39,053 nucleotides of DNA from positions 1 through 39,053 of IMG/VR virus record IMGVR_UViG_3300035698_033634; one strand, 5' to 3'. This stretch comes from a virus. Each line of letters starts with the position of its first letter. Position 1 is the stretch's first letter. This document shows positions 22,140-31,311 of this stretch, in pieces. Both the position numbers and the translations under genes were made by a program. Below the pieces are notes generated by a model that saw nothing but the letters and a program-made list of their open reading frames with translations, searched no databases and was not told the DNA's origin.

Positions 22140-24581
22140 ATGACATGCGATTTATTTAATAACAATACAGGTAATTATGTTGTTCCAGGAGCATCTCCTT
22201 GTGCAGGGGATTCAGGAATCAATAAAGTTGAATTCATAGATAAAGGAATAGGTATAATTTCAGGAAGTGAAATTCTAAATAAAATGGATTTCAGCAAATT
22301 TTCTATTCCAACAACTAGTTGGAACCAACAAACTCAAAAAATTGGAGCGGGTGAAGTTATTTTTGTCCAGGGGTTAACCAAGGGATTAGCTACTAGGACA
22401 CAGGGATTTACTATTCCAAATTTAAATTCATTGAATCCGGATTTGGACTCTTATTATCTAGATGTAGATCTTTCTATTAACTATTATTCAGGTTTTTCTT
22501 TTACTTATGCACAAATTGATGGATCAGGAAATTATTCACAAAATATAGATTTACCTACTAGTCTAGATATTACATTTGGTGCAAAAAATATTCTAACTAG
22601 TTCTTCATATGATCCTAGTTCTCTTACATTTAGCGGGACTCAATTGGGATATGATTTTAAAATTACTAATGTTGTATTGAATGTTATCGATGCATCACAG
22701 GATTCTAATTCGCCATTCCCCCCTTATATAGTTAATGGACAAAGAGTTCAACAAAGTTATGTATTAGTGGAGAATGAAGCCTTAAATGTACCTTTTGCAA
22801 AATATCCTAATAGTGCTTCTCAAGGGGTTTTTCTTAAGCCTACTTATCCTGTAGAAGGTCCTAGCGGTACTATTTGTCCAGCAGATAAATGGATTTTAGT
22901 TAATCATGCTACTTCTCCAGTCACTATTTATGAACCTATTACCTTAACCTTTAATTCAGATGTTAGTTGTTTACTAACTATTGCTTATGACGCTAACGCT
23001 ATTTTAGGCACTAAACCTATTATTGTAGATGATGTCAGCATTTTGGATGTATCTTCAAATTATGATGTTAGTATTTCTTCATTTACTATCATTGATGGTT
23101 CTATAACTTTAGGACCAAATATAGTTATTGATGGATCTTCCGTTATTTCTAATGTGACTATACTAGATTCATCTGTTTTAAATTCCGTATTCAACGATAT
23201 ATTAGCTCCTAACTCTATGTACTACGGGGCTATGATGAATTCATCAACCGGTGGAGTTAATGACAATAATTATTTTTCTAACGTTAATATTTACGATTCA
23301 TATTTGCAAAGTTTTAATGCAAAGAATTCTACGATATTTGATTCTATTCTAGCAGGAAAACTCGAAGATAGTACTGTTATAAATTCAACTTCAGTTTCTG
23401 ATACAACATTTTTACGAACTGATGTATCAGGAGGAACATTAGATGGATCTACCTTTAAATTTTTAGGAGATCCTAGCTCATATAATACCGTTTATAATGT
23501 TGGATTTAATCCCCCATCTTTTGGGGCAGAATTCCAATATTATGATGTGTCTAGTTTAAATTTTAATACTGTAACAAATCTATATTTAACAGGTCAGGAC
23601 TCTAAGTTTACAAATATACAAGCATCTAATAAAACTATTAATTTAGCAGATTCTTCTATTTATAGTTCAACTGCTGGAATAAATGGATATAATGTTTATA
23701 TAGAAGATTGTTCAATATTTGAGCCTATTTTAAATAATTCATATATTACTAAGGCCATTTTAGGTTCAAATAGTAACTCATCTGTAAAAGATTCACAGAT
23801 TCATAATTCATTAATATATCAGAATTTACCAATACAGGATTCTTCTATATTTAATTCGGCGGGGATTGTTCAAATAGATATGGTCTCTGTAGAAGATTCT
23901 TCTCTATATAATTCGGTCATTATAAATTCAGAATTGGTTTTATCAAAGATCTGGGATTCATCAATTGATGGGGGAACTTTTAATCAGGATACGAGTGTTT
24001 CTAATTCCTCAATTATAAATTCATGGTCTAATGTTTATGTATTAATAACAAATGCTAGCACCGGAGAAAAATTATATGTAATGGATGATGATACTCTTCC
24101 ATTAGATTCATCTGCTTGGAGAGTAAACATAAACACTTCAATAATTTGGGATTCATCATTTAATAATACTACTATTTCAGATAGCTCTCTTTATAATTGT
24201 TATTTAATGGATTCTTCATTAATAGGATGCACAACTTATAATTGTATATTTGATCAATCTGTAGAATATGATACAAGAACTATTATGGTCGATGCTTCTA
24301 TTTCTGTAGATTCGTCCATATCCTTTGATACCTCTATTTATTATAGTAAATCACTTAAAGCATTAGACGTCGGATTAAGTGGATGTTCTATAGACGGAGT
24401 TATAAGTGCAGGGGATTATCTAAACTGGGTCAACGATAATAATTTATGGAATAAAGTTGGGGATTTATATGCATGGACAACAGCTCCGGATATGTCACAA
24501 TATAAAAATTTATTGGATGGATTTTATATCTATAATCCACATACATTCTCGGTTTCTGTTCAATATATGGTATTTGTATAA
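22140..24581 (+). CDS. Large beta-helix-like repeat protein, putative fibre or virion surface protein
   Basis: An 813-residue protein. Residues 1-280 are beta-rich and Ser/Thr/Asn-rich. Residues ~295-735 consist of irregular 5- and 10-residue repeats with DSS(I/L)xNS-like units (e.g. TISDSSLYNCYLMDSSLIGC), in which a Leu/Ile/Phe recurs every five residues as in pentapeptide-repeat or parallel beta-helix rungs. The C-terminus (~745-813) looks globular, with Trp and Tyr residues, like a trimerisation or receptor tip. No signal peptide or catalytic motif is seen. Placement after the lysozyme and before another structural-type gene suggests a tail-fibre, whisker or capsid-decoration role, which is inference. 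Confidence 0.65.
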   Translation: MTCDLFNNNTGNYVVPGASPCAGDSGINKVEFIDKGIGIISGSEILNKMDFSKFSIPTTSWNQQTQKIGAGEVIFVQGLTKGLATRTQGFTIPNLNSLNPDLDSYYLDVDLSINYYSGFSFTYAQIDGSGNYSQNIDLPTSLDITFGAKNILTSSSYDPSSLTFSGTQLGYDFKITNVVLNVIDASQDSNSPFPPYIVNGQRVQQSYVLVENEALNVPFAKYPNSASQGVFLKPTYPVEGPSGTICPADKWILVNHATSPVTIYEPITLTFNSDVSCLLTIAYDANAILGTKPIIVDDVSILDVSSNYDVSISSFTIIDGSITLGPNIVIDGSSVISNVTILDSSVLNSVFNDILAPNSMYYGAMMNSSTGGVNDNNYFSNVNIYDSYLQSFNAKNSTIFDSILAGKLEDSTVINSTSVSDTTFLRTDVSGGTLDGSTFKFLGDPSSYNTVYNVGFNPPSFGAEFQYYDVSSLNFNTVTNLYLTGQDSKFTNIQASNKTINLADSSIYSSTAGINGYNVYIEDCSIFEPILNNSYITKAILGSNSNSSVKDSQIHNSLIYQNLPIQDSSIFNSAGIVQIDMVSVEDSSLYNSVIINSELVLSKIWDSSIDGGTFNQDTSVSNSSIINSWSNVYVLITNASTGEKLYVMDDDTLPLDSSAWRVNINTSIIWDSSFNNTTISDSSLYNCYLMDSSLIGCTTYNCIFDQSVEYDTRTIMVDASISVDSSISFDTSIYYSKSLKALDVGLSGCSIDGVISAGDYLNWVNDNNLWNKVGDLYAWTTAPDMSQYKNLLDGFYIYNPHTFSVSVQYMVFV

Positions 24582-24605
24582 ACAATTAATAAGAGATAAT
24601 CTATA

Positions 24606-25598
24606 ATGAAAGCAAAAACAATAAAAGATACATTGAAAGAATCAGGTGCAGGGGGAGCAGGATATGCCACATGGGGAGGAGGATGGGGAAGATCATTCGG
24701 ATCTCCCTCCATGGGGGGAAGATTCACCGGTAGAGGATTTGGCTTTGGAAGCAATAGTGGAAGCGGTCCTAACGTTATGTATACCTATAGCATTAAGCCA
24801 CTAAACAAAACTTTAGAGCCAGCGGCTAGCGATCAATTGGATCATGAGATTATACACATTGGAAGTATTATAAAAGGGAAAGTATTAGGAAAGGATAAAC
24901 ATATGATAGGTCAAGTTCTTAAGGCTGAACAGGACTTTGAAAATAATGTTAAATGGTATTTAATATTAGATCCAGAAACTTCCACTAAATGGAAGATAGA
25001 TCCTACAACTGCATTTATTTGGAAAGCAGAACCTGAAGGACCCGATTCATTTGGGCAGGGAGTATCCCCAGATACTCCGACAGTAGAAAGTTTCATTGGT
25101 AAATTAGATAATTTTGATCAAAAAATGATAGTTAGGGAATCATTAAATTTTGATAGATGGAATGCTACATATGAATCCTTAGTTTCTAAATATATGGGAA
25201 AATGGTCTCATACAGAAATAGAAATCTATAAAAATCCTCCTTCTATTAAACGTATGGGAATAGGGAATAGAGCTATAAGTGATTTAGATGGAAATATTTA
25301 TGTCGCAGACAATGCTGATACAACACACTCAGAAATGTTAAATGTTCTTTATAGAGATGGGATTATAGATCATGACTGGTATCATGCGCCAGAAGATACT
25401 GATGATGAAACCCTCATTTTATGTGGATGGCAAAGATATTCTAACAGCAGATCTTTTTATATTTCTGAAACCTTTTCTGCAGAAGAGATTGAAGAAATGT
25501 CTGACCAATTTAGATTATTTGGCGAAGCAGCACAAAAGAAAAATCCTCGATATGATTTCATATGGAATATGAGTATTACAGATGTTGGGATCCATTAG
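24606..25598 (+). CDS. Uncharacterised protein with Gly-rich N-terminus and MKAK leader
   Basis: A 330-residue protein with no recognised family. It starts MKAKTIKDTLKE followed by a ~45-residue Gly/Phe/Trp/Arg-rich stretch. L-K-E is a possible prohead-protease site just before the Gly-rich part, so the leader could be removed. The middle (65-150) is mixed alpha/beta (IGSIIKGKVLGKDKHMIGQV; WYLILDPETSTKWKI), and the C-terminal ~150 residues contain DLDGNIYVADNAD and ETLILCGWQRYSNS. The stop codon lies inside the hairpin that ends this transcription unit, facing the convergent glycosyltransferase gene. Confidence 0.65.
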   Translation: MKAKTIKDTLKESGAGGAGYATWGGGWGRSFGSPSMGGRFTGRGFGFGSNSGSGPNVMYTYSIKPLNKTLEPAASDQLDHEIIHIGSIIKGKVLGKDKHMIGQVLKAEQDFENNVKWYLILDPETSTKWKIDPTTAFIWKAEPEGPDSFGQGVSPDTPTVESFIGKLDNFDQKMIVRESLNFDRWNATYESLVSKYMGKWSHTEIEIYKNPPSIKRMGIGNRAISDLDGNIYVADNADTTHSEMLNVLYRDGIIDHDWYHAPEDTDDETLILCGWQRYSNSRSFYISETFSAEEIEEMSDQFRLFGEAAQKKNPRYDFIWNMSITDVGIH

Positions 25599-25609
25599 AG
25601 CCCAACATC
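25581..25609. terminator. Hairpin between convergent genes
   Basis: GATGTTGGG (25581-25589) pairs with CCCAACATC (25601-25609), overlapping the last codons and stop of the + gene. The tracts after it are AT-rich rather than pure T. Confidence 0.6.
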
Positions 25610-25619
25610 TTATTTAATA

Positions 25620-26471
25620 TTAAATATATGAATTTTTTTTCTTCCATTCATTCATATTATTTTCTATCCAATCAACTTTAATATTACATATTCTTTTTTC
25701 TAGCTTTTTGACTTTGACTGAATTATCAGGAACATTAAATAGCATAATGGCGTCTTCCCCCTCTTTCCAATTTTCCCATCTCTTAACAGCTTTATTAATT
25801 AATTCGTCCGGAAAATGATTTTTGGCTGACCAGTTTTCTAATTTTTTTCTAATATCCTTTCTTACCCAAGCTAGATGCTGCATACGAATTTCATCATCTG
25901 TAAAAACATAAGTTCCTATATTCATGGGATTATTTATTCTCCTCGTCGGATCTGTGGGGCCTGGTGCTGGCCCGTTGTACGTATAGTTGAAATATGTTGA
26001 ATGTATAAAATTCACAAGTGGTCTAAAAGGATAAACTAAATAATGCTCAAAGTCTCTAAAATAGTTGACATAAGAACAATATGTAATAGGATATCCCTTT
26101 TCATTAATTATTTTTTTGGCATTTTTAAAATCGGATAGATTATAGTACTCATCTGCATCTAGATTCAAAACATGAGAAGACCCATTGGCTTTCATTAATT
26201 CAATCCCCATATTCCTTTTATCACATTCTTGCTCCCTAGCATATTTTGTGAAATTAGGCTTAAATTCTATCAATTCATCTATTAGTCCCAATTTATGCAA
26301 TCTATATAGTTCCTCCATATCCGAAGGATCCATTGGATTTTTCCAGTAAGATTTCTTTTGATAAATTGCTGCAATATGTTGAACCTCATTTCTTATTTCA
26401 GAAATGAGAGGTTCTAAATGCTCTGATGCGTCGAACGCATTTATCGTTAAACTAAGTTTTTTTATGGCCAT
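25620..26471 (-). CDS. Glycosyltransferase, GT-A fold (GT2-like)
   Basis: A 283-residue protein. It opens with KKLSLTINAFDASEHLEPLI, typical of a GT2 first strand and helix, then has DKRNMGIELMKANGSSHVLNLDADEYY with the D105-x-D107 metal/nucleotide-sugar site. The later SYVNYFRDFEHYLVYPFRPLV and RMQHLAWVRKDIRKKL are usual for small lipopolysaccharide- or protein-modifying GT2 enzymes. The sugar donor and acceptor cannot be read from sequence; in phages such enzymes modify DNA bases, virion proteins or host surface sugars. It lies downstream of thyA on the same strand, which makes modified-base glycosylation one possible link, but this is speculative. Confidence 0.75.
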   Translation of the reverse strand: MAIKKLSLTINAFDASEHLEPLISEIRNEVQHIAAIYQKKSYWKNPMDPSDMEELYRLHKLGLIDELIEFKPNFTKYAREQECDKRNMGIELMKANGSSHVLNLDADEYYNLSDFKNAKKIINEKGYPITYCSYVNYFRDFEHYLVYPFRPLVNFIHSTYFNYTYNGPAPGPTDPTRRINNPMNIGTYVFTDDEIRMQHLAWVRKDIRKKLENWSAKNHFPDELINKAVKRWENWKEGEDAIMLFNVPDNSVKVKKLEKRICNIKVDWIENNMNEWKKKNSYI

Positions 26472-26492
26472 ATTGGTTTCATTTATAGGGGT

Positions 26493-26564
26493 TTAATAAT
26501 CTAGATATGAAAAATCGGGATCATAATCCCCTGCTCGATCAAATAAATTTTGTGGGTTTTTCAT
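26493..26564 (-). CDS. 23-codon micro-ORF coupled to thyA
   Basis: The start ATG (26564-26562) overlaps the thyA stop TGA (26563-26561) as ATGA, a classical translational-coupling arrangement. The peptide is 23 residues, acidic and aromatic (MKNPQNLFDRAGDYDPDFSY...), and ends with TAA at 26495-26493, 21 nt before the glycosyltransferase start. The composition is not random-like for this AT-rich DNA, but the frame is too short to be certain. Confidence 0.45.
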   Translation of the reverse strand: MKNPQNLFDRAGDYDPDFSYLDY

Positions 26565-27703
26565 TTTTTGATGCCTGTGCTTAATTCGGCTTTAATAAGT
26601 TTATAACTTTGATATCCTTCTAGATATATATCGCTAGTTCCAATTTGACGGATAAATTCGTCAAAATCTAATTTGCTATCATTAAAATCTTTCATAGATG
26701 ATAAAAAATTATCTGAGAATTCTAAATTTGGCAAGGAATATTTATTAACGTCGTTTCCTAATATTTCATTAACCTGATCCATATGATTACTATAGATATG
26801 AACGTCCCCGAATGTGTGTATATATTTTCCAGGAACCATGTTAACTAATTCTGCAATCAAAGATGTTAATAAAGCATAACTTGATATATTATAGGGAACC
26901 CCTAAGAAGGAATCGGCCGAGCGCTGGTACATTTTGCAATCCAAATAATATTTAGGAATATTAATTTCGTCAAGTTTTTTATGTAAAGCTGGGATGTTAT
27001 TTATTCTAATAAATCCATAGACATCCCCCATTCCTATAATTATAGGTGCATCATTAATATTAACTCCTCTTAGGGGAATATCGAACGGACATTTATTTTC
27101 CTTTATAGATTTTAAAATCCTTTCTTTGATAGGAATAGGTCTTGCATTGAATTGAAACATTGAATGGCACCAGTATAGAGCTAGCTGATCATCATGACGA
27201 GGATCTACTGCTGTTATAACATGTCTTCTTCCTTCCGGACTATTTCTAAGATTATCAATTAATCTTGAAATTTGATCGACCCCATTAAAATCCCTCCAAA
27301 CTTTACCATATTGATATCCACAATCGCCATATTTATAAAACATAGATCCCTCTTCCTCAAAATCCCTTGGTCCTTTAAGTATTGATTCAAATTCTTCCCA
27401 TGAAAGATTGGAATTTTTAACTACTTTTTTGTAGTAATTATAAGAATCTTGATTCCATATTCTTACTCCATTATCGTTTAAAAATTTGACATTTGTATCT
27501 CCCCGGAGAAACCAAAGAAGCTCAGTGACTATATGTTTAAAATTTACTTTCTTTGTTGTTAGAATGGGAAATCCTTTTTCTAAATTGAATGGATCCATTT
27601 GGTATCCAAATAAGGATGTAGTTGTGGGCATGTTCTCCCTAGCAGGTTCTTTATATGTTCCTTCTTCTAGAATTTCATTTAATAAGTCGTGATATTGTTT
27701 CAT
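26561..27703 (-). CDS. thyA: Thymidylate synthase
   Basis: Converts dUMP and methylene-tetrahydrofolate to dTMP. Signature elements are all present: FPILTTKKV (~45-53), ELLWFLRGDTN (61-71), NSPEGRRHVITAVDP (dUMP phosphate arginines), YWCHSMFQF with catalytic Cys179, MYQRSADSFLGVPYNISSYALL (258-279) and HTFGDVHIYSNH. At 380 residues it is much longer than the E. coli enzyme (264). The main insertion (~187-253) separates FQF from the YLDCKMYQRS strand, and a second lies near 86-125; both remain in frame and leave the catalytic motifs intact. Unlike T4 td, it has no group I intron. A 23-codon ORF is coupled to its stop, followed by a glycosyltransferase. Confidence 0.95.
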   Translation of the reverse strand: MKQYHDLLNEILEEGTYKEPARENMPTTTSLFGYQMDPFNLEKGFPILTTKKVNFKHIVTELLWFLRGDTNVKFLNDNGVRIWNQDSYNYYKKVVKNSNLSWEEFESILKGPRDFEEEGSMFYKYGDCGYQYGKVWRDFNGVDQISRLIDNLRNSPEGRRHVITAVDPRHDDQLALYWCHSMFQFNARPIPIKERILKSIKENKCPFDIPLRGVNINDAPIIIGMGDVYGFIRINNIPALHKKLDEINIPKYYLDCKMYQRSADSFLGVPYNISSYALLTSLIAELVNMVPGKYIHTFGDVHIYSNHMDQVNEILGNDVNKYSLPNLEFSDNFLSSMKDFNDSKLDFDEFIRQIGTSDIYLEGYQSYKLIKAELSTGIKK

Positions 27704-27779
27704 ATAAAATATTTATAAGTTAACATAAATTATATGGAAGAAAGTAAAAAAGTTTTTTTTATATTGAGAATTTTATTCG

Positions 27780-27787
27780 TATATTTG
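27780..27787 (+). promoter_or_regulatory. Candidate Bacteroidota-type -7 element TATATTTG
   Basis: TATATTTG fits the Bacteroidota housekeeping -7 consensus TAnnTTTG, 22 nt before the ATG at 27810. A TTG (27764-27766) lies upstream at a shorter spacing than usual. The surrounding sequence closely resembles that at 32387. Confidence 0.5.
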
Positions 27788-27809
27788 CTATGCAACAAAA
27801 ATAATAGAT

Positions 27810-28319
27810 ATGGCTATCACATGTAACGGTAAATCAATTTCGGATGAAAAGGTAAGGAATGATCTCAATACTCCGGTTAACGTTTTAACCTTCATAGGAA
27901 ATTATTTTTCATCTTATGGAAACTATCAGTTTAAAAAGGGCATGTTAAATCGTTTTCTTGCTGAAATGCCTACAGAAGCAACCCCATCTCAAATTTTGGC
28001 TAATCTGGTTAATTATGATGTTTTGGAAAAAGTTAGAAACTTTTCTACTTCAAAAGATTATAGCATTGAAACCCCGGATAATTTACTTTGCGGTAGATGG
28101 AATCCTTATCAATATCTTTTCGATAAAACTATTTCTGCTTTACAGAAACAAGTAAATAGAAGAATGACAATGCAGGAGGAACTGGATGAATTCGTAACTC
28201 AAGGATCAAAAGTAAACGATATAACCCAATCAAATAAAAAATATGAAAAATATAAAGGTTTTATGGATTTCTTAGCATCCTTCTTTATTTCGTCTAAAAG
28301 TAGAAAAGAAATTTTTTAA
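27810..28319 (+). CDS. Uncharacterised protein, likely early-expressed
   Basis: A soluble protein of 169 residues with helical character and no recognised family. Visible stretches include VLTFIGNYFSSYGNYQFKKGMLNRFL and a C-terminal SKSRKEIF. It is an isolated + strand gene between - strand genes: its start faces thyA divergently and its last 4 nt overlap the end of the tape-measure gene. A TATATTTG promoter box precedes it, so it is probably transcribed by the unmodified host polymerase, in contrast to the late genes around it. Confidence 0.65.
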   Translation: MAITCNGKSISDEKVRNDLNTPVNVLTFIGNYFSSYGNYQFKKGMLNRFLAEMPTEATPSQILANLVNYDVLEKVRNFSTSKDYSIETPDNLLCGRWNPYQYLFDKTISALQKQVNRRMTMQEELDEFVTQGSKVNDITQSNKKYEKYKGFMDFLASFFISSKSRKEIF

Positions 28320-30982
28320 TCAGGTTCTAACGTCATAACACCGCCTGTAGGACTTTGGAAATTGAATTTGAACTGACCTGACGATAACGCAGCACTAACT
28401 TGCTGACCAACTTGTTGACCAATCATAGTTGATATATCGTCCCAATTGGGTTCGTTGCCCTGACGTCCCCTATTTGAGCCAGACGAGGTACTACCCCCTT
28501 TATTATCTAAAGGAGGAAGATCTGCAGTTTTTTCTTGATATGCTGCAGTTGTAGAAGCAACTTTAGAAAATTTATCCGCATCTAGCATATTTAGATTTTC
28601 AGCAATTAGTCCTATACCGGAGCCAACGCTATTTAGGGAAATAGCTAATTTATCCATACCTGATTGTGCGTTAGATAATTTTTCCAATCCTGAAAATAAA
28701 TTCTCAAAGTCCTCTAAAAATTCTCCGGCTTTCAGAGCATTTTTTCCATAGTCATATCCTCCCGCCTCCGTTTTTGTTAATCCATCTGCTAATGATTTTG
28801 TAAAATCCTGAATCCCTTTAACAATATTATCTGCAGTTTTTTTATAATCTATGTTTTCATATTCAGGGGTTCCATCAGATTTATAGCCTTTTATGTATTT
28901 ACCAGAAGCAAATTGTTGAATTATCTCGCCAAATTTAGAAACCGGTTCTAATATACCTGGTCTATCCCTAGTTATTCCCGTCACATTTCCTAACCATCCA
29001 AGAAGTCCTGTATTTTTCTTGCCTAAAAGAATATATGAAACCTGAACACTTTTATCAGCTAAGCTTTCATCCATATCGATCAATTCAGAGGATAATCCTC
29101 TCATAAAAGAACCCAAAGTCTCAGCTATTGTTTTAGCAACATCAGCTACTTTAGGACCTTGGATTGGTTTTCCTTCAGCATTAGTCCCCATTGATATTCT
29201 TCCATCAGCTCCAAATTGTCCCCAATATTGAAGAGTTTCTCCAAATCCATAAAGTGCATCCATTAAATTAGGACCAGTTCTAACAATGGGGACACCAAGT
29301 AATGAAAATCCTCCAGAACCCATTAAAATTCTAACAACATCATCTAATTTTTTAGGATCGATTATTGCTTCCCCTCCTGGTCCGAATAAATCACCAAGTG
29401 TATTGAAAAATACTGAAATCGAAGTTGCAATATTTTCAGCAACGATAGCTACGGAAACACCCGGCCCGTAAATAGGTTTTCCATCTGCATCATGACCCAC
29501 AATTGGAATAATCGAACCAACTTTTTGGAATGCTCTTAAAGATAATGCAAATAAAGATAGGGAAATAGCTACGCCTGAAAGTAAGACTATCCCGCCTAGG
29601 ATCGCTGCTGTTCTAGCTGGAACCATAGCTGCTAATTTAAGAGCATCTAAAGTTCCTGTAGGCTTTCTACCCATTAAGCCTAACATTACTCCATTAGCAA
29701 ATCCAATGAAAGTTCCTGAGATAAGCATCTCAATATTTCCAGCTACATCTTCTCCACTTAATTCTGAAGCAATTTTAGACAATTCTTTAACCGACCAAGC
29801 TAAAGCTATCATTCCTATTGCAGCAGCAATCGAAATCGCAACGCCAGTAGCAACTAATCCCGCTACATAAGGAATTCCTAAAATTGCAAATAAGGCTAAT
29901 CCCCCTAAAATTACACTTCCCATAACCCCCAGCCCATATACAAAGGGCGGAACTTCTATGCCAAATAAGGATTGCTTCTTAGTTGGATCATCTGCTCCTA
30001 TTCCAGCAATGGCTGAAATTGCTTGGGCAGCTAATGCTATAATAATAACGGATCCTGCTAAAGCAACTAAGCCTAAAGCTAACCATCCAGCAACCATTAC
30101 GCCTTTCTTAATGTGTTTATCAAATAATCCTATTCCAGCAAATAATAAAGCTGTTCCCCCTACAATCAATCCGATCAATCCTGCTGCTTTTAACATCCCT
30201 AAATAGTCTGCGGATTCGCCTAACATCATAGGAATTACTAACAATGCACCTATAAAGAAAACCATGCCTGCAGCTAGGGCCATTAATGCTATCCCCATAC
30301 CGACAACCGTTTTTCGACCAGGCTTAACCCATTTATCAGCTTTTCCGAGTAAAATCATCAATCCTACCATTCCAATTATTACGCCCACAATTACCCCGAT
30401 AGCAGCTAATGGTTCAGTTTTACCTAACATATAAGAGGCTAAAATTAATGATCCTGCAAAGCCAAGAATACTTAATCCAAATTTAAGCAAGAAGAAAGCC
30501 ATAGAATTTAAGGGTTTTGCAACTTTATTGAGAGCTTTCCCTATATCCCATATAGAAGAAATTGATCTTTTAATTTTTTTCTGGGATCGATTGTCCCCCA
30601 TATCCTCAATAAACATAAATAGATTTTGAAGAGTCCTGATTGCACTATTAACTCTTCTCTGCTTGATTTTACTCAAATCACTTAATCCGGAGGATAAAGC
30701 AGGCAATGCGGATGAGAATGATACAATAGCTGATGTAAAAGCCTCCATTTTCTTAGGATCTGTTTTTTTAGCAATCCCAGCTATGTCTTTAATTGCACCT
30801 GTGGCTGTTTTAGTATCGGCAGCCTTCGAAAAAATACTGGCAATAGATCCTGAAATAGAAGTTTTGGCTCCGCCCCTCCTAGATTCAGGTTTATCTTTGG
30901 ACGCCCCACCATTCATTTTTACATCAATGGATTTAAGAGTTATAAGAATTCCACCTAGGAGTTCATTGGAAGTTTGGGCCAT
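28316..30982 (-). CDS. Putative tape-measure protein
   Basis: An 888-residue protein. The N-terminal ~165 residues are polar and helical; ~165-480 hold many long hydrophobic helices rich in Gly, Ala, Ile and Val (e.g. LAAIGVIVGVIIGMVGLMIL); the remainder alternates amphipathic helices and short beta turns (GHDADGKPIYGPG, GTNAEGKPIQGP) and ends in a Ser/Gly linker and a small C-terminal section. Long helical, strongly hydrophobic proteins placed after the tube and chaperone genes are typical tape measures, which set tail length and enter the host membrane. T4's gp29 (590 residues) is not recognisably similar, so the call relies on composition and position. Confidence 0.65.
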   Translation of the reverse strand: MAQTSNELLGGILITLKSIDVKMNGGASKDKPESRRGGAKTSISGSIASIFSKAADTKTATGAIKDIAGIAKKTDPKKMEAFTSAIVSFSSALPALSSGLSDLSKIKQRRVNSAIRTLQNLFMFIEDMGDNRSQKKIKRSISSIWDIGKALNKVAKPLNSMAFFLLKFGLSILGFAGSLILASYMLGKTEPLAAIGVIVGVIIGMVGLMILLGKADKWVKPGRKTVVGMGIALMALAAGMVFFIGALLVIPMMLGESADYLGMLKAAGLIGLIVGGTALLFAGIGLFDKHIKKGVMVAGWLALGLVALAGSVIIIALAAQAISAIAGIGADDPTKKQSLFGIEVPPFVYGLGVMGSVILGGLALFAILGIPYVAGLVATGVAISIAAAIGMIALAWSVKELSKIASELSGEDVAGNIEMLISGTFIGFANGVMLGLMGRKPTGTLDALKLAAMVPARTAAILGGIVLLSGVAISLSLFALSLRAFQKVGSIIPIVGHDADGKPIYGPGVSVAIVAENIATSISVFFNTLGDLFGPGGEAIIDPKKLDDVVRILMGSGGFSLLGVPIVRTGPNLMDALYGFGETLQYWGQFGADGRISMGTNAEGKPIQGPKVADVAKTIAETLGSFMRGLSSELIDMDESLADKSVQVSYILLGKKNTGLLGWLGNVTGITRDRPGILEPVSKFGEIIQQFASGKYIKGYKSDGTPEYENIDYKKTADNIVKGIQDFTKSLADGLTKTEAGGYDYGKNALKAGEFLEDFENLFSGLEKLSNAQSGMDKLAISLNSVGSGIGLIAENLNMLDADKFSKVASTTAAYQEKTADLPPLDNKGGSTSSGSNRGRQGNEPNWDDISTMIGQQVGQQVSAALSSGQFKFNFQSPTGGVMTLEPD

Positions 30983-31020
30983 TCTAAACTATAAATTTAT
31001 TTTATATATTCCGAAAATAA

Positions 31021-31050
31021 AAAAAGGTGCTATCTAGATAGCACCTTTTT
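31021..31050. terminator. Perfect 30-bp palindrome, bidirectional terminator
   Basis: AAAAAGGTGCTATCT and its exact reverse complement are adjacent, giving a long stem with A-runs on one side and T-runs on the other, so it can act on either strand. On the - strand it follows the 83-residue gene and precedes the tape-measure gene. Confidence 0.8.
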
Positions 31051-31059
31051 GTTTTAGAC

Positions 31060-31311
31060 TTATTTAGGAACCTTGAATCCACCATAATTAGAAGAAGGCA
31101 TTGAAGGCTTACTATATTTTGGTTGGGATTGTTTATATTGTTTCTCCTGAGCTTTTTGTTGTTTATCGTTCTCCTCTTTTTCCTTTTGCATTTGTTCTTG
31201 CCAAAGTTCTAGAGTTTGTTCGATATCCCAGAATTCCCAGGTTCTCAATTCTCCTTTAGGAACCCGCATTTTATACATGAACAAAAATTCGATTTTTGCC
31301 CAATTATCCAA
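31060..31311 (-). CDS. Small coiled-coil protein, tail-assembly chaperone candidate
   Basis: 83 residues. The start is TTG at 31311 and overlaps the upstream gp26-like gene by 8 nt, so translation is probably by coupling. The N-terminal part (KIEFLFMYKMRVPKGELRTWEFWDIEQTLELW) looks folded, and a Glu/Gln/Lys-rich helix and a disordered Ser/Pro tail follow. The gene's place directly before the tape measure is that of the G/GT chaperones in lambda-type tails, although no slippery heptamer is visible at the overlap. The function is inferred from position. Confidence 0.6.
   Translation of the reverse strand: MDNWAKIEFLFMYKMRVPKGELRTWEFWDIEQTLELWQEQMQKEKEENDKQQKAQEKQYKQSQPKYSKPSMPSSNYGGFKVPK

Noticed and set aside
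27710-27717. TATAAATA on the - strand as late promoter of thyA
   Set aside because: Only 6 nt separate it from the ATG at 27703, leaving no room for a start site and leader; probably chance in AT-rich DNA.
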